Assembly (NCBI GenBank): GCA_900548635.1
Contig: URLP01000012.1
Location: forward strand, 1 to 22,787
DNA from: an uncultured Megasphaera sp.
GTDB lineage: Bacteria; Bacillota; Negativicutes; Veillonellales; Megasphaeraceae
Direction of reading: 5' to 3'
DNA length: 22,787 nucleotides
Part shown: one piece after another, positions 6,596 to 12,810 of the stretch
How positions within the stretch are numbered: position 1 is the first letter of the stretch
Layout of the letters: each line of letters starts with the position of its first letter
Position numbers and translations under genes: made by a program
The notes under the pieces: generated by a model
What the model saw: only the letters and a program-made list of their open reading frames with translations
Databases searched by the model: none
What the model was told of the DNA's origin: nothing

Positions 6596-7240
6596 TTAAA
6601 AGCCAAGGTTTTCGCCGACCAGGATAACTTTGATCCGGCCCTGGGGCTTACAGACCCGCGTCCGTACGACCTGAGCGCAGATGCTGTCCGGCCGCGTGCA
6701 GTGTGCACACATACCCGTCTTGGCACAAGGCGTAGCGGCACCGGGGAAACGGCCGATATTCTGCGGCGAAGCTACCGTATGGGCCCGTTCGATGCCAGCT
6801 TCGACAGTCGGTACGACTTTATTCATGCCGACGATGGCGATGACCTGTTTCGGACCGTAACAGAGGGCGGCCACGCGGTTGCCGTTGCCGTCGATGTTGA
6901 TCAGCTGGCCGTCCTGGACCGCCGCATTGGTACCCATAATGAAGGTATCGCAGAGCAGGGCTTTGCGCATCAGTTCGACCCGTTCTTCCGGCGTTTTGGC
7001 CGAATCGCGGTCGATGACCTTGTTGTGTTCTAGGACGTACGGGCGCAGGCCGATTTCATTGATCGACACAGAGCCGCCCCAGGAAACGACGTCCGTTGCC
7101 GGGATGTAGGACACAGCCTGCTTCAGGGCTTCTTCCTTCGTCGGACAGTAGACGGCCTCGAAGCCGCGGGCAGCAAATTTCTTTGCTACCAAGGGTCCTT
7201 TGATATCGTACATGCGGTGCATCATATCGCTTCTATCCAT
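6596..7240 (-). CDS. LUD-domain protein (LutC/YkgG-like, DUF162)
   Basis: A 214-residue protein with the LUD fold: VSWGGSVSINEIGL near residues 52-65, NAAVQDGQLINIDGNGNRVA near 105-124, FGPKQ-like CYGPKQVIAIVGMNKV, and RIKVILVGENLGF at the end. A Cys cluster at 172-188 (PCAKTGMCAHC and a following Cys) is typical of this subgroup and could hold metal or an Fe-S cluster. LUD proteins include LutC, a part of the lactate oxidase complex, but this stand-alone form has no LutA or LutB neighbour, so a lactate role is unproven. GAGGAGG precedes the ATG. The gene sits 13 bases after the hotdog thioesterase gene and 24 bases before the RseC-like gene. Confidence 0.87.
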   Translation of the reverse strand: MDRSDMMHRMYDIKGPLVAKKFAARGFEAVYCPTKEEALKQAVSYIPATDVVSWGGSVSINEIGLRPYVLEHNKVIDRDSAKTPEERVELMRKALLCDTFIMGTNAAVQDGQLINIDGNGNRVAALCYGPKQVIAIVGMNKVVPTVEAGIERAHTVASPQNIGRFPGAATPCAKTGMCAHCTRPDSICAQVVRTRVCKPQGRIKVILVGENLGF

Positions 7241-7253
7241 ATGAAAACCTCCT

Positions 7254-7661
7254 CTAGGCCTCTTCTTTGGCCAGCATCATTTCAGCCTTCGCTTCGGCGG
7301 CCAGCGTGCCGTCTTCATGGGTAATGCAGCCCTTCATGATGAAAAGGCGGCCGCGATGGACTTCCGGCCAGCCTTCGACCTTTACCGTTTCGCCGATGCG
7401 GATGGCACTGCGGAAGCGGATTTCCAGGCGCGCCGTATAGGCCGGCTTCTTGGCCGTGCGGAAAACATAATCGCCCATGACTTCATCCAAAAGCGTACTG
7501 GTCAGGCCGCCGTGCATGCGGTCACCGTAGCTTTCGTGGTCTGCCTTAGGCGTAAAATAGGCGACACAGCGGCCGTCTTCCATATGCATATCCAGTTTCA
7601 GACCAATCGGATTGTCGCGGCCGCAGCCGAAACAATGATTCGTATCATATGCAGCATCCAT
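7254..7661 (-). CDS. PaaI-like hotdog-fold thioesterase
   Basis: The 135-residue single-domain hotdog protein contains HGGLTSTLLDEVMG (residues 50-63), the usual PaaI/YbgC-type active-site helix with an acidic residue near position 59-60, and EIRFRSAIRIGE in the following strand. The N-terminal CFGCGRDNPIGL is common in this thioesterase group. It probably hydrolyses an acyl-CoA thioester; the acyl group is unknown. GGGAGGTGG lies before the ATG. A TATAAT on the minus strand (7690-7695) gives a plausible -10, but the -35 is poor. It is the first gene of the operon with the LUD and RseC-like genes. Confidence 0.85.
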   Translation of the reverse strand: MDAAYDTNHCFGCGRDNPIGLKLDMHMEDGRCVAYFTPKADHESYGDRMHGGLTSTLLDEVMGDYVFRTAKKPAYTARLEIRFRSAIRIGETVKVEGWPEVHRGRLFIMKGCITHEDGTLAAEAKAEMMLAKEEA

Positions 7662-7769
7662 AAAATTCCACCTCCCACTATATACCCTTATTATACAATA
7701 TCTGTCAAGGTCAAAAAGTCAGTCCGTTCTTCTTCGCGTATTTAAATGAAATTTCTTATCATATTTATA

Positions 7770-7798
7770 TTGACATTCATTTTCAAATAAGCTATACT
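7770..7798 (+). promoter_or_regulatory. Promoter with overlapping Fur-like box for the DUF3793-flavodoxin operon
   Basis: TTGACA (7770-7775), a 17-base spacer and TATACT (7793-7798) form a near-consensus promoter. TGACATTCATTTTCA (7771-7785) matches the 7-1-7 Fur consensus (TGATAAT, one base, ATTATCA) at 11 of 14 positions. It covers the -35 and upstream spacer, where a repressor would block polymerase. Flavodoxin is a classical low-iron substitute for ferredoxin, so Fur control fits. The binding itself is inferred. Confidence 0.65.
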
Positions 7799-7832
7799 TA
7801 CAGTATCAAAGCGAAAGGAGCGGCAACCGGAT

Positions 7833-8390
7833 ATGAACTTGGATTTCGTCTTAATAACCCATTGTTCGCCAACTCTGGCAGGTCTCAAGCAGGCATCCCT
7901 TCTCTGTCTTCCCCGCTTGGCTGGCGGCTGCACCTATGATGAAGTTATCGAGAAGTATAATCATAAATATAATGACAAAGGTTTGTACTTCCGCATTCTC
8001 TATGCCTGTCCCAAACGCACCCTGCTGTACGTTTACCGGCCGGCCAGGGTCTGGGCTTACGTACAGCGCCGGGACATTTCTTCATTCCTGCAGCAATTCG
8101 GTTATCAAGACTGCCGGGATATCAACGCTCTGCTGGACCGTCTTGCCGCACGCTTTGCAGAAGATGGCTGCTTCCCTCATGAATCGGGCATTTTCCTCGG
8201 CTATCCCCTGGAGGATGTGTGCGGTTTCATCGCCAACAAAGGCAGCCATGCGAAACTCTGCGGCGAATGGAAAGTCTACGGCGACGCCCGCGCCGCCGCA
8301 CGTACTTTCCGTCGCTTCACATGTTGCCGGCAGGATTATTTGAATCGCTTTGCCGTTGGGACAACATTAGACTCGCTCATCGTAGCATAA
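7833..8390 (+). CDS. DUF3793 family protein
   Basis: The 185-residue protein has the family landmarks: HCSPTLAGLKQASLL near the N-terminus, LLYVYRP near residues 64-70, FPHESGIFLGYPLEDVCGF at 114-132 and KVYGD at 147-151. It is rich in Cys (CGEWKVYG, FTCCRQDY) and has no signal peptide or membrane segment. I know of no established function. The gene lies 13 bases upstream of flavodoxin in one operon behind a Fur-like box, which points to a role in iron limitation or electron transfer. AAAGGAG is about 12 bases before the ATG, slightly far. Confidence 0.83.
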   Translation: MNLDFVLITHCSPTLAGLKQASLLCLPRLAGGCTYDEVIEKYNHKYNDKGLYFRILYACPKRTLLYVYRPARVWAYVQRRDISSFLQQFGYQDCRDINALLDRLAARFAEDGCFPHESGIFLGYPLEDVCGFIANKGSHAKLCGEWKVYGDARAAARTFRRFTCCRQDYLNRFAVGTTLDSLIVA

Positions 8391-8403
8391 GGAGGATTTT
8401 ATC

Positions 8404-8817
8404 ATGGTAGAAATCGTTTATTGGAGTGGTACAGGTAATACAGAAGCAATGGCTAATGAAATCGAAGCAGCTGCCAAAGCTGCCGGTGCTGATGTAGAAT
8501 CAGTCCGCTTTGAAGATACAAATGCCGACGCTGTCGCCAGCAAAGACGTCATTTTGCTCGGCTGCCCGGCCATGGGTTCGGAAGAACTCGAAGACTCCGT
8601 CGTCGAACCGTTCTTCACTGAACTCGCCCCGAAATTGAAGGGCAAAAAAGTCGGCCTCTTCGGCTCCTACGGCTGGGGCTCCGGTGAATGGATGGATACC
8701 TGGAAACAGCGTACCGAAGACGCCGGCGCCACCGTCATCGGCACGGCCATCGTCAACGAAACACCGGATAACGCCCCGGAATGCAAAGCCCTCGGCGAAG
8801 CCGCTGCCAAAGCATAA
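8404..8817 (+). CDS. Flavodoxin
   Basis: The 137-residue short-chain flavodoxin is a close match, from memory, to the classical Megasphaera elsdenii protein. It has the FMN phosphate loop YWSGTGNTEAMA (residues 6-17), the isoalloxazine loop GCPAMGSEELED (about 53-64) and GSYGWGSGEWMD (about 87-98), which includes the stacking Trp. Roughly seven residues differ from the remembered sequence, for example AAAK for AAVK and NETPDN for NEMPDN. It carries low-potential electrons in the cytoplasm in place of ferredoxin under iron limitation. GGAGG precedes the ATG; the gene is second in the operon with the DUF3793 gene and is followed by a terminator at 8886. Confidence 0.98.
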   Translation: MVEIVYWSGTGNTEAMANEIEAAAKAAGADVESVRFEDTNADAVASKDVILLGCPAMGSEELEDSVVEPFFTELAPKLKGKKVGLFGSYGWGSGEWMDTWKQRTEDAGATVIGTAIVNETPDNAPECKALGEAAAKA

Positions 8818-8885
8818 GCAGTTAGAAAACTTCCTTTACTTAGGTCATATAAACTAACAGCTTCACATTCATTCTCCTCTTAAGG

Positions 8886-8917
8886 AAAAGGCCTGCCGCA
8901 ACAGCGACAGGCCTTTT
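8886..8917 (+). terminator. Intrinsic terminator after flavodoxin
   Basis: A 14-bp stem with one mismatch (8886-8899 with 8904-8917) has an AACA loop and ends in four T. The short T-run makes it weaker than the others. The next heptamer array starts in that T-run. Confidence 0.8.
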
Positions 8918-9018
8918 CGTGGTTCGTTTGGCGTTGGGCGTTTGCCGCTGATTGTCCGCGCTTCGGCAAACGATTCACGCCCCACGGCAAACGATTCACG
9001 CCCCACGGCAAACGATGC
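8914..9018. repeat. Inverted pair of heptamer arrays between flavodoxin and ptsG
   Basis: Six reverse-orientation heptamers (TTTTCGT, GGTTCGT, TTGGCGT and so on) fill 8914-8955. Eight forward heptamers (ACGATTC, ACGCCCC, ACGGCAA and variants) fill 8963-9018. The forward arm contains a higher-order 21-bp tandem repeat, three heptamers long, at 8964-8984 and 8985-9005 with a partial third copy. The arms meet across seven bases and could form a cruciform or RNA hairpin. Most of the 348-bp gene-free stretch 8818-9165 is this element, the flavodoxin terminator and the ptsG leader. Confidence 0.85.
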
Positions 9019-9110
9019 GCCAGCATCATCACTTTCCCTCAACTATTCTTGCAATATAGGCAATTATCATTTTTATCTTGATATCCCTTGATATCCTTCC
9101 AGTATGTTAA

Positions 9111-9138
9111 AATAAGTACGTACTGACTCATACTTATT
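9111..9138 (+). promoter_or_regulatory. Dyad symmetry upstream of ptsG
   Basis: AATAAGTA (9111-9118) and TACTTATT (9131-9138) are perfect inverted arms 12 bases apart, and AGTACGTACT (9115-9124) is a perfect 10-bp palindrome nested at the left arm. The dyad ends 27 bases before the ptsG ATG, so it could be an operator or a leader-RNA structure. I could not pick a convincing promoter in 9019-9165; two TTGATATCC-like repeats at 9079 and 9089 may contribute a -35. Confidence 0.4.
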
Positions 9139-9165
9139 CTATACTACAAGGAGGATTTTTACGGT

Positions 9166-11346
9166 ATGAAAGACCAGGCTTTTTCTATTCTGCAGTCTAT
9201 CGGCCGCAGCTTTATGCTGCCCGTCGCGATTCTGCCCATCGCCGGTTTGCTTCTCGGCATCGGCGCCTCTTTCACGAACGCTACGACCATTCAGACCTAT
9301 GGCCTGGAAAGCGTCCTCGGTAACGGTACGTTACTCAATTCACTGCTGACCATCATGAGCAGCGCCGGCAATATCATCTTCGGCAATCTGCCGCTTATCT
9401 TTGCTGTCGGCGTCGCCATCGGCATGGCCAAGCAGGAAAAAGAAGTCGCCGCCCTCGCGGCAATGATTTCCTTTTTCGTCATGCACGCCTCAACCAATGC
9501 GGTCCTTAAGCTGACGGGCAAAGTCCTCTCGGACAACACGGTCTCGCCGGACGTCCTGGAAGGGACGATTGCCAATGTCTGCGGCATCATGTCCCTGCAG
9601 GAAGGCGTCTTCGGCGGCATCATCGTCGGCATCGGCGTCGCCTATCTGCACAACCGCTATCATAAGATCGTCCTGCCGAATGCCCTCTCCTTCTTCGGCG
9701 GCTCCCGCTTCATCCCCATCATCTCTACCGTCGTCTACATGTTCGTCGGCATCGCCATGTATTTCGTCTGGCCTATCGTCCAGGACGGCATCTTCGCTCT
9801 CGGCGGCCTAGTTACAGGCACGGGCTATATCGGCACGCTCATCTTCGGCCTCATCAAACGTGCCCTCATTCCTTTCGGCCTGCACCACGTCTTCTACCTG
9901 CCCTTCTGGCAGACCGGCGTCGGCGGCTCGATGATGATCGACGGCAACCTCGTCCAGGGCGGCCAGAACATCTTCTTCGCCCAGCTCGCTTCGCCCAATA
10001 CGACGCACTTCAGCGCCGATGCGACCCGTTATTTCTCGGGTGAATTCATCTTCATGATCTTCGGCCTGCCCGGCGCGGCTCTTGCCATGTACCGCACGGC
10101 CAAACCGGAAAAGCGCAAGATTGCCGGCGGCCTGCTCCTTTCTGCAGCCCTGACTTCCATGTTCACAGGCATTACGGAACCGATTGAATTTTCCTTCCTC
10201 TTCGTCGCTCCCATGCTCTTCTACGTCCACGTCGCCCTCGCCGGCGCGGCCTACATGATCGCCCACATGCTGAACATCGCCGTAGGCCTGACCTTCTCCG
10301 GCGGCTTCCTGGACCTCTTCATCTTCGGTATCCTCCAGGGTGAAGCCAAGACCAACTGGATGTACATCATCCCTGTCGGCATCATCTACTTCTTCCTCTA
10401 CTACTTCATCTTCACCTTCCTGATTAAGAAATTCAACCTCAAGACACCGGGCCGTGAAGACGACGACGTAGAAACGAAGCTCTACACCAAAGCCGACGTC
10501 AAAGCCCGCGATGCTGCTAAAAACGCAGATGGTAGCCCAGTCGACACGGTCAGCCAGGCCATCACCCGCGCTCTCGGCGGCACGAAGAACATCACCTCTG
10601 TCGACTGCTGCGCCACGCGTCTGCGCTGCTCCGTCACCAACTCGGACATCGTCAACGATGCAGCCCTGAAAGCTACGGGCGCCGTCGGCGTCATCAAGAA
10701 AGGCCAGGGCGTCCAGGTCGTCTACGGCCCGCAGGTCGCCGTCATCAAGGCCAATCTGGAAAGCTATCTGGCCACCAACCCGAACGACGGCCCCGTCGAA
10801 GCCGCAGCGCCGGCAGAAGCGCCCGCTGAAACTGCTCCGGCTCAGGAAACAGCAGCACCGCAGGAAAGCACGGCAGAAACAACAGAAATGCCCGCAGAAA
10901 AACGCTATTTCAACTCGCCCTTCACAGGTACGCTCCATCCCATCACAGAAGCGCCGGACGAAGCATTTGCCGGTAAGATGACCGGCGACGGCTTCTTCGT
11001 CTACCCGACAGACAATACAGTCTATGCGCCGGAAGACGGCACAGTCACCTTCGTCTTCGACACGAAGCACGCCATCGGCATGACCACGGCAGACGGCTTG
11101 GAATACCTCCTGCACATCGGCATCGACACGGTCAAACTCGAAGGCAAAGGCTTCAAAGTCTTCGTCGAAAACGGCCAGGACGTCAAGAAAGGCGACAAGC
11201 TGATGGAATTCGACGATGAATTCATCAAGGCCAATGCCCCGTCCGACGCCTGCCTCTGCATCTTCACAGACCTCGAAGAGGGCAAAGAAGTACACCTCGC
11301 CGCCGACGGCATCATAAAAGCCGGCGACCGGGCCGTGTGGTTTTAG
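9166..11346 (+). CDS. ptsG: PTS glucose-family permease, EIICBA three-domain fusion
   Basis: The protein imports a hexose, probably glucose, and phosphorylates it using HPr-phosphate. EIIC spans about residues 1-430 with roughly ten membrane segments (PLIFAVGVAIGMA, LIPFGLHHVFYLPFW, GITEPIEFSFLFVAP). EIIB follows at about 455-535 with phosphocysteine Cys482 in CCATRLRCSV. A Pro/Ala/Glu/Thr-rich linker (about 540-578) leads to EIIA (about 580-726), whose active His650 is in LLHIGIDTV and partner His635 in TKHAIGM. At 726 residues it is complete. N-acetylglucosamine is an alternative substrate because NagE has the same layout, but the N-terminus and LHNRYHKIVLPNALSFFGG region look PtsG-like. 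AAGGAGG precedes the ATG; it is a single-gene unit closed by the terminator at 11374. Confidence 0.92.
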   Translation: MKDQAFSILQSIGRSFMLPVAILPIAGLLLGIGASFTNATTIQTYGLESVLGNGTLLNSLLTIMSSAGNIIFGNLPLIFAVGVAIGMAKQEKEVAALAAMISFFVMHASTNAVLKLTGKVLSDNTVSPDVLEGTIANVCGIMSLQEGVFGGIIVGIGVAYLHNRYHKIVLPNALSFFGGSRFIPIISTVVYMFVGIAMYFVWPIVQDGIFALGGLVTGTGYIGTLIFGLIKRALIPFGLHHVFYLPFWQTGVGGSMMIDGNLVQGGQNIFFAQLASPNTTHFSADATRYFSGEFIFMIFGLPGAALAMYRTAKPEKRKIAGGLLLSAALTSMFTGITEPIEFSFLFVAPMLFYVHVALAGAAYMIAHMLNIAVGLTFSGGFLDLFIFGILQGEAKTNWMYIIPVGIIYFFLYYFIFTFLIKKFNLKTPGREDDDVETKLYTKADVKARDAAKNADGSPVDTVSQAITRALGGTKNITSVDCCATRLRCSVTNSDIVNDAALKATGAVGVIKKGQGVQVVYGPQVAVIKANLESYLATNPNDGPVEAAAPAEAPAETAPAQETAAPQESTAETTEMPAEKRYFNSPFTGTLHPITEAPDEAFAGKMTGDGFFVYPTDNTVYAPEDGTVTFVFDTKHAIGMTTADGLEYLLHIGIDTVKLEGKGFKVFVENGQDVKKGDKLMEFDDEFIKANAPSDACLCIFTDLEEGKEVHLAADGIIKAGDRAVWF

Positions 11347-11373
11347 GCATTAAAGCACACGAATGACAACTAG

Positions 11374-11414
11374 AAAACAGGGCTGTCGCATAAAAGCGAC
11401 AGCCCTGTTTTTTT
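11374..11414 (+). terminator. Intrinsic terminator of ptsG
   Basis: A perfect 16-bp stem (11374-11389 with 11396-11411) has a six-base loop and continues into a run of seven T. A five-unit heptamer array follows directly. Confidence 0.95.
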
Positions 11415-11449
11415 ACGATGAACGACGAACGATCTACGATGAACGATTA
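11415..11449. repeat. Five-unit ACGATGA heptamer array
   Basis: Five consecutive 7-mers, each starting ACGA, run from 11415 to 11449. They start at the last base of the ptsG terminator and end three bases before the stop codon of the convergent dehydrogenase gene. Confidence 0.85.
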
Positions 11450-11452
11450 CTG

Positions 11453-12565
11453 CTAATAAAGCTTCTTATAGATTCCGTAAACCTTATCGTAATCGAGAGG
11501 AACGAAGTTGTGCGCCATGAGGCGGCCCTGGTTTTCCATGACCGACTTGGCGAATTCTGCCAGTTCTTCTTCTTTGACGCCGTATTCGTGGAGCGCTTTC
11601 TTCGGCAGGATGACGTTGAGGAGCTTTTCCAGTTCTTCATAGACGTTGGCCGGATCGCAGCCGAGGATGTTCGCGATGAAGCGGTTCAGTTTGGCGATTT
11701 CCCCGTCGGACTTGATGGACATGTAACAGTTCATGACGCCTGTGAACATGGCATAGTTCGATTCACCGTGAGGCACGTGGTATTTCGCACCGAGAGGATA
11801 GCTCATGGCATGGACGGCGGCGCAGCCGGGGACACTGAAGGCAATGCCCGCCCAGTTGCTGGCCAGGAGGAAGTCCTTCATCAGGGGAATGCGCGCTTCC
11901 GGACCGTGGTCGCGGATCTGCAGGTAGCCCTTGAGGATCAGTTTGATGGCGTTGTAGCTGAAGACGCGGAAGCTGGCGCTCGAATCCGGCGAGAGGGCCG
12001 ATTCGACGGCGTGGACGAGAGCATCGATAGAGCTCGTCGCAAAGACCTTGAAGGGCAGGGTCTTCAGGAGATCTGCGATGAGGACGGCTTTGTCTGCATA
12101 AAGGGCATTGTTGGCAATGCCTTTCTTCGTATTGCGGCTGACCAAAGCCATGACGGAGACGTTCGTCACTTCACTGCCCGTGCCGCACGTCGTCGGGATG
12201 AGGATCAGTTCCTTTTCCTTTTCCACAGGAATCTTGCCGTCGAACAAATCGAGGACCGGGCTGACCTGCTTCAAAATGAAGAGCTTGCAGAGGTCCATGA
12301 CCGTGCCGCCACCGATACCGATGATACGCTTCACATCTTTCGGCATATCCTTGTAAATGGCTTCGGCCATTTCATCGGACGGTTCGCCTTGGCCGTATTT
12401 TTCCTGGAAAATGACATGGCACTTAAGATCCAGGTCCTTAAAATTCGGGTCGAAGATGTACTGATTCGTAATGATCAGGTCATCGGCACCTACGTGCAGG
12501 TCTTCTGCGAATTCCCGGCACGTATCATACGAATAAATCGTCGGTTTCAACTGTAATTCAATCAT
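11453..12565 (-). CDS. 4-hydroxybutyrate dehydrogenase (iron-containing alcohol dehydrogenase family)
   Basis: The enzyme interconverts succinate semialdehyde and 4-hydroxybutyrate with NAD(H). The 370-residue protein follows the Clostridium kluyveri 4-hydroxybutyrate dehydrogenase closely in order and wording: FQEKYGQGEPSDEM, IIGIGGGTVMDLCK (nucleotide loop), LIPTTCGTGSEVTNVSV, SSIDALVHAVES, YHVPHGESNYAMF. Likely metal ligands are Asp181, His185, His252 and His266. In C. kluyveri the gene sits with succinate-to-butyrate genes; here it stands alone between ptsG and selC, so other omega-hydroxy acid or alcohol substrates remain possible. AAAGGGG lies before the ATG at 12565. Confidence 0.87.
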   Translation of the reverse strand: MIELQLKPTIYSYDTCREFAEDLHVGADDLIITNQYIFDPNFKDLDLKCHVIFQEKYGQGEPSDEMAEAIYKDMPKDVKRIIGIGGGTVMDLCKLFILKQVSPVLDLFDGKIPVEKEKELILIPTTCGTGSEVTNVSVMALVSRNTKKGIANNALYADKAVLIADLLKTLPFKVFATSSIDALVHAVESALSPDSSASFRVFSYNAIKLILKGYLQIRDHGPEARIPLMKDFLLASNWAGIAFSVPGCAAVHAMSYPLGAKYHVPHGESNYAMFTGVMNCYMSIKSDGEIAKLNRFIANILGCDPANVYEELEKLLNVILPKKALHEYGVKEEELAEFAKSVMENQGRLMAHNFVPLDYDKVYGIYKKLY

Positions 12566-12584
12566 GCAAGATACCCCTTTCTAC

Positions 12585-12637
12585 CACTAAATACTTTCAC
12601 CGCTTTTAGTGTAGCAAAGATAGGATTCATTTGGCAA
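12585..12637 (-). promoter_or_regulatory. Promoter and dyad of the 4-hydroxybutyrate dehydrogenase gene
   Basis: On the minus strand TTGCCA (12632-12637), an 18-base spacer and TACACT (12608-12613) form a moderate promoter. Inverted arms CACTAAA (12585-12591) and TTTAGTG (12605-12611) overlap the -10 and the transcript start, a position suited to a repressor. Its upstream end overlaps the region driving selC in the other direction. Confidence 0.5.
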
Positions 12638-12646
12638 GACAATTTG

Positions 12647-12655
12647 TGATATAAT
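12647..12655 (+). promoter_or_regulatory. Extended -10 promoter of the selenocysteine tRNA
   Basis: TGATATAAT, an extended -10 element with perfect TATAAT at 12650-12655, lies 13 bases upstream of the tRNA 5' end. No good -35 is found at the usual spacing, as expected when the extended -10 carries recognition. Confidence 0.65.
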
Positions 12656-12668
12656 GAACTTGTCATGG

Positions 12669-12763
12669 GGGAGGATGGGTTCTGGTGTTCCCTCTGGTCT
12701 TCAAAACCAGCATGGGGAGTTAACAGCTTCTCAGGTGGGTTCGATTCCCACACTCTCCCGCCA
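12669..12763 (+). tRNA. selC: tRNA-Sec (anticodon UCA)
   Basis: The 95-base gene ends in an encoded GCCA. The anticodon arm CTGGT-CTTCAAA-ACCAG (12694-12710) shows anticodon TCA, which reads UGA. The long variable arm (about 12711-12733) has a 6-bp stem GGGGAG with CTTCTC, and the T arm is GTGGG-TTCGATT-CCCAC (12735-12751). The acceptor stem is the 8-bp bacterial selenocysteine type (12669-12676 with 12752-12759), with one A-C mismatch and one G-T pair. The organism therefore inserts selenocysteine. selA, selB and any selenoprotein gene are not in this window. Confidence 0.95.
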
Positions 12764-12773
12764 TAAAGGGCAT

Positions 12774-12794
12774 TTGTCGTAGTTCGTTCGTCGC
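12774..12794. repeat. Three-unit heptamer array downstream of selC
   Basis: Three reverse-orientation heptamers (TTGTCGT, AGTTCGT, TCGTCGC) fill the gap between selC and the tatC stop codon. No clear terminator for selC is seen, so this stretch may hold its 3' end. Confidence 0.6.
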
Positions 12795-12810
12795 TGCGCA
12801 AAGGCTCTTT

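Noticed and set aside
8964..9018. CRISPR array
   Set aside because: The 21-bp units are directly adjacent with no spacers and are multiples of a 7-base unit.
9808..11295. 495-codon antisense open frame opposite ptsG
   Set aside because: It is a shadow of the GC-biased ptsG codons, its translation has no recognisable domain, and ptsG itself is unambiguous. The same holds for the long frames opposite thiH (3511-4509) and opposite the dehydrogenase (11363-12556).
12562..12801. Minus-strand open frame of 79 codons across selC
   Set aside because: It runs through the tRNA and the dehydrogenase promoter region and has no ribosome site or homology.
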